A stretch of DNA of 64,000 nt, from assembly GCF_003885045.1 (NCBI RefSeq), contig NZ_RHJS01000002.1:806001-870000 (forward strand), read 5' to 3'. Positions 16,990 to 25,996 of the stretch are shown here, piece by piece. The notes under the pieces were generated by a model. The model was given only the letters and a program-made list of their open reading frames with translations, did not search any database and was not told the origin of the DNA. Every line of letters starts with the position of its first letter. Position 1 is the first letter of the stretch. Both the position numbers and the translations under genes were made by a program. Source of the stretch: Schaedlerella arabinosiphila. GTDB taxonomy: Bacteria; Bacillota; Clostridia; Lachnospirales; Lachnospiraceae.

Positions 16990-17400
16990 ATGAGTATCAA
17001 ATTAGAAAAAGTAGTGCAGAAGTTTTATGAGGGCCTGGAAGAAGGAAAATTTCTCGGCCGGAAATGTCCGAAATGCGGAAATGTGGAGTTCCCGCCGGTC
17101 TATGCCTGCAATGCGTGCGGCAGTTATGAGACCGAGTGGTATGAGATCAGCGGAAAGGCAAAGCTGCACTCCATCGTCCTTCCGGCGGCGCTTTCCTCAA
17201 AGCCGGAATATAAGAAGCTGGGCAAATACGCATACGGCGAGGTGGAGCTGGAAGAAGGAACACGCCTGAATGCGGTGGTTCGGGGCATCAGCAAGAAAAA
17301 CAGGGCGGAAATGTCCGCAAAGCTGCCGCTGAACTGCCACGCGTCGATCTTTGAGCGGGAAGGCGGATACAAAACAGTCGTTTTTGATTTAGATGTATAA
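16990..17400 (+). CDS. DUF35 Zn-ribbon/OB-fold acyl-binding protein
   Basis: 136 residues with the four zinc-ribbon cysteines at 26, 29, 40 and 43 (CPKCG...CNACG), followed by an OB-fold. In archaea and bacteria DUF35 proteins form complexes with thiolase/HMG-CoA synthase-like enzymes and help channel acyl-CoA. It sits 32 bp behind the thiolase-like gene with a strong AGGAGGTG site and should be its subunit. Confidence 0.85.
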   Translation: MSIKLEKVVQKFYEGLEEGKFLGRKCPKCGNVEFPPVYACNACGSYETEWYEISGKAKLHSIVLPAALSSKPEYKKLGKYAYGEVELEEGTRLNAVVRGISKKNRAEMSAKLPLNCHASIFEREGGYKTVVFDLDV

Positions 17401-17421
17401 AAAGAAAAGGAGATCAGAATC

Positions 17422-17661
17422 ATGGAAAGAAAAGAACTGGAAACACAGGTAATCAATATGGTATCAACCTCTTACAAGAAGGATGCGGCATCCCTCTCCA
17501 CAGCGACATTATTCAAAGAGGATCTGGGCGGGGCGTCCATCCAGATGGTAGCACTTGTGTCCGAGATTGAAAATGAGCTGGATGTGGAGCTGATGCTTGC
17601 GGACGCCAGCGGCTGCGCCACCATCGGGGACCTGGTAGACCTGATAGAAGGAGAAATGTAG
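17422..17661 (+). CDS. acyl carrier protein
   Basis: 79 acidic residues with the four-helix ACP pattern. The phosphopantetheine site is Ser39 in DLGGASIQMVAL; the usual DSL triad reads ASI, which is atypical and marks it as a specialised, not a housekeeping, carrier. It lies between a thiolase-like complex and an acyl phosphotransferase, so I infer it carries the acyl intermediate of this pathway. A dedicated transferase (AcpS) is not encoded nearby. Confidence 0.82.
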   Translation: MERKELETQVINMVSTSYKKDAASLSTATLFKEDLGGASIQMVALVSEIENELDVELMLADASGCATIGDLVDLIEGEM

Positions 17662-17664
17662 GAA

Positions 17665-18666
17665 ATGAGCGTACTGGATCAGATTTATTTGAGGGCAAAA
17701 GAAAATCCAAGAAAAGTCGCGTTTCCGGAAGCTCTGAACGAGAAAATGATGCAGGCCGCGTACGAGACGGGAAAAGAGGGCTATATCATCCCGGTTCTGG
17801 TCGGCAATGGGAATGATATCCGGGAGGCGGCCAGGGAAAGAGGCTATGACGAAGGCGTATTTACCATCGTAGATATCACCGAAGAGGAGTATAAGAAAAC
17901 GCTGATCGACAAATATGTAGCCCTTCCCCAGACCATTTTAAAGGAAAAGGCGCTGAACCGCCGGATGCAGAATCCGCTGTATTACGCGATGGTCATGCAG
18001 GCGGTGGACGAAGCGGACGTGACCTTTGCGGGGATCGACAACACCACCGGGGACGTGCTTCTGGCAGGGCAGATGATCATTGGGCTAAAGGAAGGGATCA
18101 GCACGGTCTCCAGCATCGGCCTGTGCGATATTCCGGGCTTCCAGGGAAGCGAAGGCTCCCTTCTGGCCATCGGGGACAGTGCGGTGTGCACCAATCCGGA
18201 CGCGAACCAGCTTGCGGACATCGCGATTTCCGCCTGTGACACGGTGAAGGCGCTGCTGGAATGGGAACCCAGGTGCGCTATGGTCAGCTATTCCACGCTG
18301 GGCAGCGGACAGGGAGAGCTGATCGACAAGGTGGTGGAAGCGGTGAAGCTTGCCAACGAAAAACGCCCGGATCTTGCCATCGACGGGGAATTTCAGTTTG
18401 ACGCCGCCATCTCCCCGGCTGTTGCGGAGAAAAAAGTGAACCGGGAGAGCCAGGTCGCGGGAAAAGCAAATGTAGTCATCTGGCCCGACCTGAATGTGGG
18501 AAACGTAGGAGTCAAGCTGATCCAGCAGTTTGGACACGCGGACGCCTACGGCCCCATGCTGCAGGGCTTCAACAAGGTGGTATGCGACTGCTCCAGAGGG
18601 GCGCCGGTCTCCGAGATCAAGGGCAACATCGTGATCAGCGCGGTACGCGCGGCCGGAAGCAATTGA
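17665..18666 (+). CDS. phosphate acyltransferase (Pta/Ptb family)
   Basis: 333 residues, the normal length of a single-domain phosphotransacylase. Recognisable segments are KVAFPEALNEKMMQAA at the N-terminus, SYSTLGSGQG (about 211-220) and WPDLNVGNVGVKLIQQFGHADAYGP near the C-terminus in part. It exchanges an acyl thioester and phosphate for an acyl phosphate, the substrate of the kinase encoded next. With butyrate kinase next door, butyryl or a branched acyl group is likelier than acetyl. It starts 4 bp after the ACP stop. Confidence 0.82.
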   Translation: MSVLDQIYLRAKENPRKVAFPEALNEKMMQAAYETGKEGYIIPVLVGNGNDIREAARERGYDEGVFTIVDITEEEYKKTLIDKYVALPQTILKEKALNRRMQNPLYYAMVMQAVDEADVTFAGIDNTTGDVLLAGQMIIGLKEGISTVSSIGLCDIPGFQGSEGSLLAIGDSAVCTNPDANQLADIAISACDTVKALLEWEPRCAMVSYSTLGSGQGELIDKVVEAVKLANEKRPDLAIDGEFQFDAAISPAVAEKKVNRESQVAGKANVVIWPDLNVGNVGVKLIQQFGHADAYGPMLQGFNKVVCDCSRGAPVSEIKGNIVISAVRAAGSN

Positions 18667-18796
18667 ACGATCGAAATACGCAGGGCACATGTGTCCGGAA
18701 ACAATTGAGAGATCGAAACACGCAGGGCACATGTGTCCGGAAGCAATTGAGAGATTGAAACACGCAGGGCACATGCGCCTCAAAGCAATTGAGAAT
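18660..18796. repeat. 42-bp tandem repeat, three units plus a partial fourth
   Basis: Units begin with CAATTGA at 18660, 18702 and 18744, with a truncated fourth at 18786. Each holds a quasi-palindrome GGGCACATGTGTCC (third unit diverged). The first unit starts inside the last codons of the acyltransferase gene, so its stop codon is part of the repeated sequence. The array fills the whole gap to butyrate kinase and could fold into serial hairpins affecting translation or mRNA stability of the downstream gene. No unique spacers, hence not CRISPR. Confidence 0.85.
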
Positions 18797-18822
18797 CAAC
18801 CATAGAAAGCAGCGGTGTAAAC

Positions 18823-19935
18823 ATGAGTGAATATAAAATTTTAACAGTCAACCCCGGCTCCACATCCACGAAAATCGCGCTGTTCAAGGGCGAACAGTGC
18901 CTGTATTCCAAAAACGTATCCCACGATGCGGCGGAGCTGGAAAAGTTTCATAACCTGACGGAGCAGCTTCCCTACCGGCGGGACATGATCCTGGGCCTTT
19001 TGAAAGAGGCAGGGATCACGCTGGAGGACGTAGACGTATTCGTCGGACGGGGAGGCGGCCTGCTTGCCATGGAAGGCGGCACCTATGAAGTGACAGAGCT
19101 TTTGCTGGATCATGCCCGCAATTTTGCCAACGGGGTCGTCCACCCGGCCAGCTTAGGGTCCCAGCTTGCCCATGAATTTGCGGAAACATACGGGGCAAAG
19201 GCGATGGTCGTCAACCCGCCGGACGTGGATGAACTGCAGGACCTGGCCCGGATGACAGGCATCAAAGGGGTCAACCGGATCATCCACCTTCACGCGCTGA
19301 ACTTGAAGGAAACCGCCATCCGCCACAGCAAATCCGTACTCCACAAAAAATATGAACAATGCAATTACGTGGTCTGCCACATCGGCGGGGGAATCTCCGT
19401 TTCCGCCCACCGGCAGGGCCGGATGGTGGACGGGTACGACATCGTAGGCGGCGAAGGCCCCATGGCCCCCACCCGCTGCGGAAGCGTGGCGGTGGCCGAC
19501 CTGCTGGCCTATATCCGGGACAATGATCTGGAAATAGCGGACGTGAAAAAGCTGTGCACCCGAAACGGAGGGTTCATCAGCCACACAGGCATTTCCGACG
19601 CCCTGGAGCTGACCGAACGGGCAAAAAAAGGAGACCGGTATGCCGATATGCTCTGGAATACGATGATCTACCAGATTGAGAAATGCATCGGTTCCATGGC
19701 GGCAGTGCTCCACGGCAAAGTGGACGGCATTCTGCTGGGCGGCGGTATGGTGCATAATAAGGATCTGGTGGAGCAGATCACCAGGACCTGTTCCTTCATC
19801 GCGCCGGTCACCGCTTACCCGGGAGAATTTGAGATGGAGGCCATGGCGGCCGGAGCCGCCCGCGTATTGGACGGGGAAGAAGAATTAAAGCAGTACACCG
19901 GAAAAAAAGTCTGGGAAAAATTTGATTTCGAATAA
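18823..19935 (+). CDS. buk: butyrate kinase
   Basis: 370 residues, the usual butyrate kinase length. N-terminal phosphate-1 motif ILTVNPGSTSTKIALF, the glycine-rich GRGGGLLAMEGGTYEV, the HLHALNLKETA segment and CHIGGGISVSAH are diagnostic of the acetokinase superfamily, butyrate branch. It converts butyryl (or isobutyryl/isovaleryl) phosphate and ADP to the acid and ATP. Together with the upstream phosphotransacylase it forms an ATP-yielding last step of acid production. Separated from it by the 42-bp repeat array. Confidence 0.92.
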   Translation: MSEYKILTVNPGSTSTKIALFKGEQCLYSKNVSHDAAELEKFHNLTEQLPYRRDMILGLLKEAGITLEDVDVFVGRGGGLLAMEGGTYEVTELLLDHARNFANGVVHPASLGSQLAHEFAETYGAKAMVVNPPDVDELQDLARMTGIKGVNRIIHLHALNLKETAIRHSKSVLHKKYEQCNYVVCHIGGGISVSAHRQGRMVDGYDIVGGEGPMAPTRCGSVAVADLLAYIRDNDLEIADVKKLCTRNGGFISHTGISDALELTERAKKGDRYADMLWNTMIYQIEKCIGSMAAVLHGKVDGILLGGGMVHNKDLVEQITRTCSFIAPVTAYPGEFEMEAMAAGAARVLDGEEELKQYTGKKVWEKFDFE

Positions 19936-19963
19936 TTATGGAAAATCGAGCAGGAGTCAGGAT

Positions 19964-20476
19964 ATGGAAGCGAAAAAGGAAAAAAGAATACGCATGCTTA
20001 CGCTGGCCTTCGGGATCGCTCTGATGCCGCCGGTCTGGGCGGTGTTAAGCCCCTACATAGGAATCAGCACCGGGGCGGTGGCGCTGATCTGCGCCGGGCT
20101 GTATGTAGCAAACGGAAACCAGAGAAAAGACGCGTTCAAAATTACGGTTGGTTTTCTGTGCGGGGATGTGTGGGCGGTTCTGGCAGTCTGGATCATGGAA
20201 GCAATGCCCTTTCATCCAAATGTGGAATTGTATTGCACCCTGTTTGTGCTGGGCGGTCTTGCGGTCATCATCGGGGAGTCCTTTTCCAAATTCATCTTCG
20301 TGCCGTCCTGGCTGTGCGGCTGGGCCATCGGCCTGACCATCTTAGGGCCCATGAAGGTGCAGGATTTCGGGACCCTTCCCATCCAGATCGGAGCGGCCAT
20401 GGCGGCGGGAGTGGTGTACGTGGGAATCGGAGTAGACGCATTTCAAAAAATGCTGTTAAAGAAATTCGGAGTGTGA
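19964..20476 (+). CDS. DUF1097-type membrane protein
   Basis: About 170 residues with five hydrophobic segments, starting at ATG 19964 behind AGCAGGAG, 28 bp past butyrate kinase. The pattern of short helices rich in Gly/Ala fits DUF1097 inner-membrane proteins. Being last in the operon, it may export or import the small acid, but no function is established for the family as far as I know. Confidence 0.65.
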   Translation: MEAKKEKRIRMLTLAFGIALMPPVWAVLSPYIGISTGAVALICAGLYVANGNQRKDAFKITVGFLCGDVWAVLAVWIMEAMPFHPNVELYCTLFVLGGLAVIIGESFSKFIFVPSWLCGWAIGLTILGPMKVQDFGTLPIQIGAAMAAGVVYVGIGVDAFQKMLLKKFGV

Positions 20477-20511
20477 TCCTGAATTGCGCCGATGTGCAAG
20501 GCAGGTTGTCA

Positions 20512-20545
20512 ACGGGGGTGCTGCACAAGAGTACGGCACCCCCGT
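20512..20545. terminator. hairpin between convergent operons
   Basis: A 10-bp GC-rich stem, ACGGGGGTGC (20512-20521) with GCACCCCCGT (20536-20545), lies between the DUF1097 gene and the convergent antiporter gene. There is no long T tract on either side, but the position and strength suggest a shared terminator. Confidence 0.55.
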
Positions 20546-20552
20546 CGTAGCA

Positions 20553-22091
20553 TTATTTCGGTGAGGCCCCGGCACGTTTGGCATAAAATGTATGGGCGGT
20601 GAAAATGCATAATATCAGCAGGCCGCCGGATACGCCTAAGGTGAGCAGGACATTGGCGCCGGAAATTCCGGATACCAGATAGCCTGCTATACAGCAGACC
20701 GCCACGGTCAGGGCGTAGGGGAGCTGGGTTTCCACATGCTCGATGTGGCCGCATCCGGCGCCTGCGCTGGAGAGGATCGTGGTATCGGAAATGGGAGAAC
20801 AGTTATCTCCCAGGACGCTTCCGGCCAAAGTGGCGGAAAGCGACACGGTCAATAATTCCGGCGCAAGCGCATGGGCCGCAGGCGCGATAATGGGAATGAG
20901 GATTGCGAAGGTTCCCCACGCCGTTCCGGTGGAAAAGCTTAAAAATGCGGCGATGACAAAAATCATGGCCGGCAGCAGGAACATGGGAATATGACTTCCG
21001 GCCAGCAGATCGCTTACAAATGCAGGGGTCTGTAAAAGGTCTCTGCATACGGAGCCGATGGTCCAGGCCAGGAACAAAATGCTGCAGGCAGGGACCATGG
21101 TCTGAAAACCGTTGGAAATGCCGTTCATAAACTCGTTGAAATCCATCAGCTTTCTCGGGACAAACATCACCATAGCCGTCAAGATTGCTCCGAAGCTGGC
21201 CCACACCAGCGATTTTGAGGTTTCAGAGCTGCCGAAGGCTGCGCCGATATCCAGAAACGTATCCCCGGCCGTGAAGAAGCCGCCTGTATAGAGCATTGCG
21301 GTAACCGCGAAAAGGATCAGCGCCAGGATGGGTACCAGCATATCCGCTACGGTTCCCTGCCTGGGGCGATCTGCCGGACGGACCGAATCCTTTTCGGCAT
21401 CAGGCATCCGGCAGCGGGCCGAATGCTCCGAGGCCGCCATCGGCCCGTAATCTTTTCCGGTAAATACAATCGTAAATACCATCACCAGAGAGAGAATGGC
21501 ATATAGGTTCAGAGGGATGGTGGACAAAAATACCTGGAAACCATTGTCATAATATCCGGTCGCCTCCAGGTTGCTCCCTACCGCGGCCGCCCAGGAAGAC
21601 ACCGGGGCGATGATGCATACCGGCGCGGCGGTGCAGTCGATCACATAGGCAAGCTTTGCACGGGATACCTGGTACTTGTCGATCAAGGGCCTCATCACCG
21701 TTCCCACGGTCAGGCAGTTAAAGTAATCGTCTATGAAAATCACGATGCCCAGGACTGCGGCCGCGGCCAGGGAAAGCCTGCCGTTTTTGATCTTGGAGGA
21801 AGCCCATTTTCCGTAGGCTTTGGAGCCCCCGGACAAAGAGATTACCGAGACCAGGGCTCCCAATAAACATACAAAAATAATGATATTCAGGTCAGCGCTT
21901 TTGATGACCAGGTCAAAGGCGGTTCCCACGGTGCCTGAGATCGGGTTTAGCCCCATTCCCAAAGAATAAATCAATGTACCGGAAAGAACGCCCAGAAAAA
22001 GCGAAAAAATCACTTCTTTTGTCAAAAGCGCCAGTGTGATGGCGAATATAGGCGGGATCAGGGAAAACCAGCCTGCATAAAATGAGTCCAA
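20553..22091 (-). CDS. NhaC-family Na+/H+ antiporter
   Basis: 512 residues with about eleven hydrophobic segments. FIDDYFNCLTVGTVMRPLIDKY (about 146-167 in part) and SFSTGTAWGTFAILIPI with GDNCSPISDTTILSS near the C-terminus are typical NhaC/YqkI features. It may exchange Na+ for H+ or for an organic acid or amine (malate/lactate and tyramine-like exchangers belong here). I take TTG 22091 as start since AAAGGAG lies 8-10 bp ahead; the ATG at 22096 is too close to it and out of frame. Co-transcribed behind the amidohydrolase gene. Confidence 0.82.
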   Translation of the reverse strand: MDSFYAGWFSLIPPIFAITLALLTKEVIFSLFLGVLSGTLIYSLGMGLNPISGTVGTAFDLVIKSADLNIIIFVCLLGALVSVISLSGGSKAYGKWASSKIKNGRLSLAAAAVLGIVIFIDDYFNCLTVGTVMRPLIDKYQVSRAKLAYVIDCTAAPVCIIAPVSSWAAAVGSNLEATGYYDNGFQVFLSTIPLNLYAILSLVMVFTIVFTGKDYGPMAASEHSARCRMPDAEKDSVRPADRPRQGTVADMLVPILALILFAVTAMLYTGGFFTAGDTFLDIGAAFGSSETSKSLVWASFGAILTAMVMFVPRKLMDFNEFMNGISNGFQTMVPACSILFLAWTIGSVCRDLLQTPAFVSDLLAGSHIPMFLLPAMIFVIAAFLSFSTGTAWGTFAILIPIIAPAAHALAPELLTVSLSATLAGSVLGDNCSPISDTTILSSAGAGCGHIEHVETQLPYALTVAVCCIAGYLVSGISGANVLLTLGVSGGLLILCIFTAHTFYAKRAGASPK

Positions 22092-22107
22092 AACATAATC
22101 TCCTTTG

Positions 22108-23649
22108 TTATTTTTTGTATACGATCCTTCCGTCTACGATGGTCATGGATACGCTGATATCACGGATGTTCTCCAGAGGGGTATGGAACAGATCCCCGTC
22201 CAATACGGCAATATCGGCCGTCTTTCCGGCTTCCAGTGTGCCGAGCATCTCCTCCTGTCCCAGATTGTACTGTCCGCCCCGGGTCCATGCTTCTAATAAT
22301 TCACCTGGGGTCAGCGCGTTTTCCGGGTTAAATGGTTCGCCGCCCTCCGGAAATCTGGCGCCGGTGCTGTGATAGACAGATTCCGGGATATCATCATAGA
22401 GAAGCGGAAGGTCAGTCCCGCAGGAGATGACGATTCCGGAGTCCGCCATTTTCCGGCGGTTCCAGTAATTTTTCCCCCGGGCGCTTCCGATGGTTTCATG
22501 GATCATAGAGACTTTGCTTTCACGGTCGGCCAGAGACATGATCTGGGGATAAACCTCGGCAATGATGCCAAGCTGCCCCATGCGCTCCAAATCGGCGGGA
22601 TCGGAACATTCCAGGTCTGTAATTGCGTGCCGGTTCACCAGGCGGCCTTTCTCATCCTTTTTGCACAGGGCAAAGATATCCACGGTTTTTCCGATGGCCC
22701 CGTCGCCCTGGGCATGGAGGGAAAATCGGAAACCTTCCGCATCTGCCGCGATGGCGTCGGTTTTCAGGGTTTCCCAGTCAATGTCCTTTTTGCAGCAGGT
22801 GTGGGTGTGCAGATAAGGCTCTTTCATTTCCCCTTCAAGCTGGCTGATGGAGCCGTCGGTCATCTGGTTGTATCCGGAAAAGCGTAAAAAGGGGCTGTGA
22901 AAATGGCTGCGCATGCGTCTTCCGTGCTCCAGGTCCATAGGAGCGCCCACCGGCTGGCTCATGAAGTGGACGCGCAGCGTCAGCTCGTCTTGTTCTTCCA
23001 GTTCTTTTAATACATCGGTAAATCCATAAAAATCATCAAATCCCATTTCCTTTACAGAGGTGATCCCGCGGGAGTTCATCATGTTCATATAGTTTTTGAA
23101 ACCGGGGACAGAAAACTCCCGTTTGTTTAACAGATATCTCAGCAGCCTCCAGTAGCTTTCAGACCAGCAGGTCTCCGGTGTAAACTGATAAACCTCTTCT
23201 GCGGAGGAGTTCATATAACAGCTTTCCCCGTTTTCGTGGAATAAGATGACAGGATGGTCCGGGAATACCTCGTCCAGTTTTTCACGCGTCAATCCGGTAA
23301 AATCAGGCTTCAGACCTCTTGCAAGCAGGGTGTCCCCCGGCCGGAGTCCCGCCGAATATCTGGAAAGCTCCGAAAGCACGCTGCTTTCTGTAGTACAGGT
23401 CTGCAGATCCGGGCCTGCAGTCGTCAGAAGCCACCCGGTAAAGAAGCAGTGGACGTCAACAAAACCAGGGCAGATGACCTGGTTTCCCAGCTCATAAACA
23501 ATGGTATCCTCATTCATATACTCCGTTCCGCCGCCGGCGCCCACGGCAAGGATCTGATTTCCGCTTAAAGCCACAAAACCGGCAATACAAGAGTGATCCC
23601 GCCCGGTAAAAATATTGTCTGATCTTAAGATCATGTCTGCGTTTCGCAT
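22108..23649 (-). CDS. amidohydrolase (YtcJ-like, metal dependent)
   Basis: 513 residues from ATG 23649 behind GGAGG. It has the amidohydrolase_3 pattern: QVICPGFVDVHCF early (one His of the usual HxH is replaced, reading VHC), a long insert, RFSLHAQGDGAIGKTVD (about 345) and SCGTDLPLLYDDIP near the C-terminus, then TADIAVLDGDLF. YtcJ-like enzymes hydrolyse N-substituted amides/formamides. It is divergent from the fructoselysine locus and in one operon with the antiporter, so it may process a related amide, but that is only inference. Confidence 0.75.
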   Translation of the reverse strand: MRNADMILRSDNIFTGRDHSCIAGFVALSGNQILAVGAGGGTEYMNEDTIVYELGNQVICPGFVDVHCFFTGWLLTTAGPDLQTCTTESSVLSELSRYSAGLRPGDTLLARGLKPDFTGLTREKLDEVFPDHPVILFHENGESCYMNSSAEEVYQFTPETCWSESYWRLLRYLLNKREFSVPGFKNYMNMMNSRGITSVKEMGFDDFYGFTDVLKELEEQDELTLRVHFMSQPVGAPMDLEHGRRMRSHFHSPFLRFSGYNQMTDGSISQLEGEMKEPYLHTHTCCKKDIDWETLKTDAIAADAEGFRFSLHAQGDGAIGKTVDIFALCKKDEKGRLVNRHAITDLECSDPADLERMGQLGIIAEVYPQIMSLADRESKVSMIHETIGSARGKNYWNRRKMADSGIVISCGTDLPLLYDDIPESVYHSTGARFPEGGEPFNPENALTPGELLEAWTRGGQYNLGQEEMLGTLEAGKTADIAVLDGDLFHTPLENIRDISVSMTIVDGRIVYKK

Positions 23650-24243
23650 AAAATACCTCCTTTTTATCCCGGCTGTTTCAAATAATCTTTTCCATGAGTG
23701 CCGCCGGCTGTTTTTATACACTCATTTTTGAGATTGATAAGTTAATATAAAAAACATACCAATTTTAAACGATCATATCATAACAGAATGGAATATTCAA
23801 TAAAAATGAATGAATACGCATAAAAAATGTCAAATATAACAAATTATGCATAAAAAATTTATGCATATTGACGTTTTAAACGGAAATTGGATTAAAAAAT
23901 ACTGATATATATATAGTTATAAATTGAAGTATGATGGATATATTGGTATAAAAAATCAAATATAATATATATAAAATGCACAAATGGTTTGCCAGCGCTC
24001 TCGTACAGAGGGATTTGGAAAATAGGGAAAGTTTGCCTTTAATAGGAAGAAAAAGAGGTATAAAAACTACCGGAACAAGTCATTTTTGGAGAAAATATAC
24101 AATTAAAAATGGTGAAATTAGCTAAAATTAAATGGAATAATATGTGAAAAATGCAAAATTGACAACAAATGGAATCTTATGTTATATTTGACTCGTTCAA
24201 AGTGGTATGAAAAAATAACAAACATATTTAGAAAGGAGAAAAA
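23650..24243. promoter_or_regulatory. AT-rich divergent control region of the Amadori locus
   Basis: No gene in this 0.6-kb stretch. It contains a perfect palindrome at 23845-23867 (arms TATGCATAAA, 3-bp centre) and a related half site about 25 bp before it (ACGCATAAAAAATGTC). A promoter for the kinase gene is seen at 24159-24188: TTGACA, 18 bp, TATATT. Either of the two GntR regulators encoded downstream could bind the palindrome. Confidence 0.6.
24159..24188 (+). promoter_or_regulatory. promoter of the first fructosamine kinase operon
   Basis: Consensus TTGACA (24159-24164), 18-bp spacer, TATATT (24183-24188), about 55 bp before the start codon. Confidence 0.65.
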
Positions 24244-25047
24244 GTGGGTGTGAAAGTGGCGGCAATAGGAGATAACTGCATTGATGTCTATGAGCGTATC
24301 AACCGCAGATACCCAACCGGCAATGTGGTTGACACGGGAGTGAATATCCAGAAGCTGGGGATTCCGGTTTCGATTATCAGTACAACGGGTTCGGATGCGA
24401 ATGGGAAATGGATGATGGAGTCATTGAGAAAAGAAGGAGTGGATCTGAGCCACTTCAAGACAGGGGAAGGTGCGACGGCCATTACGTATATGGACTTAAA
24501 CGGGCTGGACCGGGTGCACGGCGAATATGTGGAAGGGGTTTTGGAACACATCGTATTTGACGAGGAGGACGTGCGTTTTGCCGCAGGGCATGACCTTGTG
24601 CATACGGCGCTCTGGGGAAAAGCGGAAGCAGCGCTGGAAAAAATCAAAGCGGCAAATCCGGATTGCCAGATCAGCTTTGATTACGCAGACCGGCTGGATC
24701 ATGCCCTGGTGGAGCAGACGCTTCCCTTTGTGGATTACGGTTTTTATTCCTGCCACGGGGAGAAGGATGAGAAGATCAGAAGCTTTTTAAAAGATAAAGT
24801 AGAACGCGGGATGAAGATCGCGGTTGCCACTTTTGGAGAAAAAGGAAGTCTGGCGTATGACGGAGAGCGGTTTGCGGAGGGCGGCATTTACCCGGCAGAG
24901 GTGATAAATACGGTAGGAGCCGGGGACAGCTTTATCGCAGGATTTCTTTATGAAGTCCTACACTGCGCACCGCTGGAGAAATGTCTGGACACAGGAGCCA
25001 GAGTTTCAGCCAGAGTCGTTTCCACATTTAATCCGTGGGAGGATTAA
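24244..25047 (+). CDS. frlD: PfkB-family fructosamine (fructoselysine) 6-kinase, copy 1
   Basis: 267 residues of the ribokinase/PfkB fold. The N-terminal VAAIGDNCIDVYERI and the C-terminal anion-hole signature NTVGAGDSFIAGF match FrlD, which phosphorylates fructoselysine on O6 using ATP. The GTG at 24244 is 5 bp from AGGAG; the GTG at 24250 (11 bp) gives MKVAAIGDN, aligning better with the paralogue at 29631, so the true start is uncertain by two codons. Similar in sequence to, but clearly diverged from, that second kinase, which suggests two substrates. Confidence 0.85.
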   Translation: MGVKVAAIGDNCIDVYERINRRYPTGNVVDTGVNIQKLGIPVSIISTTGSDANGKWMMESLRKEGVDLSHFKTGEGATAITYMDLNGLDRVHGEYVEGVLEHIVFDEEDVRFAAGHDLVHTALWGKAEAALEKIKAANPDCQISFDYADRLDHALVEQTLPFVDYGFYSCHGEKDEKIRSFLKDKVERGMKIAVATFGEKGSLAYDGERFAEGGIYPAEVINTVGAGDSFIAGFLYEVLHCAPLEKCLDTGARVSARVVSTFNPWED

Positions 25048-25105
25048 GTTCGGAAACAGAGAACAAAAAAAGGAACCGTAAATTAGGTTGTGTAAAGTGC
25101 AGGCA

Positions 25106-25130
25106 ATCCATTTGCTGCGCAAATTGGTTA
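25106..25130. other. intercistronic stem-loop shared with 55081
   Basis: A small hairpin (TTTGC-TGC-GCAAA core with flanking CCA/TGG) 22 bp before the epimerase start. A near-identical sequence with a compensating G-U pair lies at 55081-55105, again inside an operon just before a start codon. Confidence 0.5.
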
Positions 25131-25151
25131 CAAAATAGAGAGGTGTAAGTT

Positions 25152-25982
25152 ATGAAAATTGGCATGTTTACGTCAGGCTATCAGAGGAATCCGCTGGAGC
25201 ATTGTTTTCAGGATGCCAGACGGTTTGGGTATGATTTCATCGAATTGTGGGGCGGGCGCCCTCACGCATATGCGCCGGATCTGAAGGCCGGGGAGATTGA
25301 GGATGTGAAGCGCCTGATCGAACAATATGAAATGCCGGTTCTGGGTTATACGCCGGAACACAACGCGTATCCGTACAATTTTATGATTGGAAGTGAACTC
25401 CAGAGAAGGGACGCGGTTGCGTATCTGAAGCTTTGCCTGGATATGGCAAAGGAGCTGGGGGCGGATTATATGCTGGTGAGCCCGGCCCACGCGGGATACC
25501 AGGCCGATTATGAGGAAATCTGGAGCCGCATGGAAAAGACGATCCGTGAATTGGGGGAACACGCGGAAAAGAAGGAGGTAAAGCTGGTAGTAGAAACCCT
25601 GACTCCTTATGAGAGCAACGCCTTCAAAAGCGCGAATGACGCGGCGGAGCTTTTTAAGCGGATTGATTCTCCTTATGTAGTAGGGATGTGCGACCTGGTG
25701 CCCCCCTATGTGCAGCATGAAAGCATCATGGCTTACCTGGATAAGCTGGGAGATAAAATGTACCACTTCCACATTATAGACGGGGAGCAGGGGACAGACA
25801 GCCATATTGTTCCGGGAGAAGGCTCCATTCCGTTAAAAGAATTATTCATGGAATTGAAAGAAGCCGGATATCAGGGGACGGCAACCCTGGAACTGGTCAC
25901 CGGATACATCAATGAACCGCGGCTGTACGCGAGAAGGGCCGTCAGCCAGGCAAGGGCGTATATGAAAGAGGCCGGGTTCTGA
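25152..25982 (+). CDS. frlC: fructoselysine 3-epimerase (TIM-barrel)
   Basis: 276 residues of the xylose-isomerase-like TIM barrel (AP_endonuc_2). MKIGMFTSGYQRNPLE at the start, ETLTPYESN (about 152-160) and the metal-site run HFHIIDGEQGTDSHIVPGEG (in part, about 206-222) fit FrlC, which interconverts psicoselysine and fructoselysine. Its place behind a FrlD-type kinase supports that. RBS GAGAGG at normal distance. Confidence 0.85.
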   Translation: MKIGMFTSGYQRNPLEHCFQDARRFGYDFIELWGGRPHAYAPDLKAGEIEDVKRLIEQYEMPVLGYTPEHNAYPYNFMIGSELQRRDAVAYLKLCLDMAKELGADYMLVSPAHAGYQADYEEIWSRMEKTIRELGEHAEKKEVKLVVETLTPYESNAFKSANDAAELFKRIDSPYVVGMCDLVPPYVQHESIMAYLDKLGDKMYHFHIIDGEQGTDSHIVPGEGSIPLKELFMELKEAGYQGTATLELVTGYINEPRLYARRAVSQARAYMKEAGF

Positions 25983-25996
25983 CAAGGAGGAAAAAA

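Noticed and set aside
18085..18783. 232-codon frame on the - strand with a repeated MCPACF-type motif
   Set aside because: The repeats are only the antisense reading of the 42-bp DNA repeat array and of the acyltransferase gene.
18660..18796. CRISPR-like array
   Set aside because: Units are contiguous and near-identical with no unique spacers and there are no cas genes.
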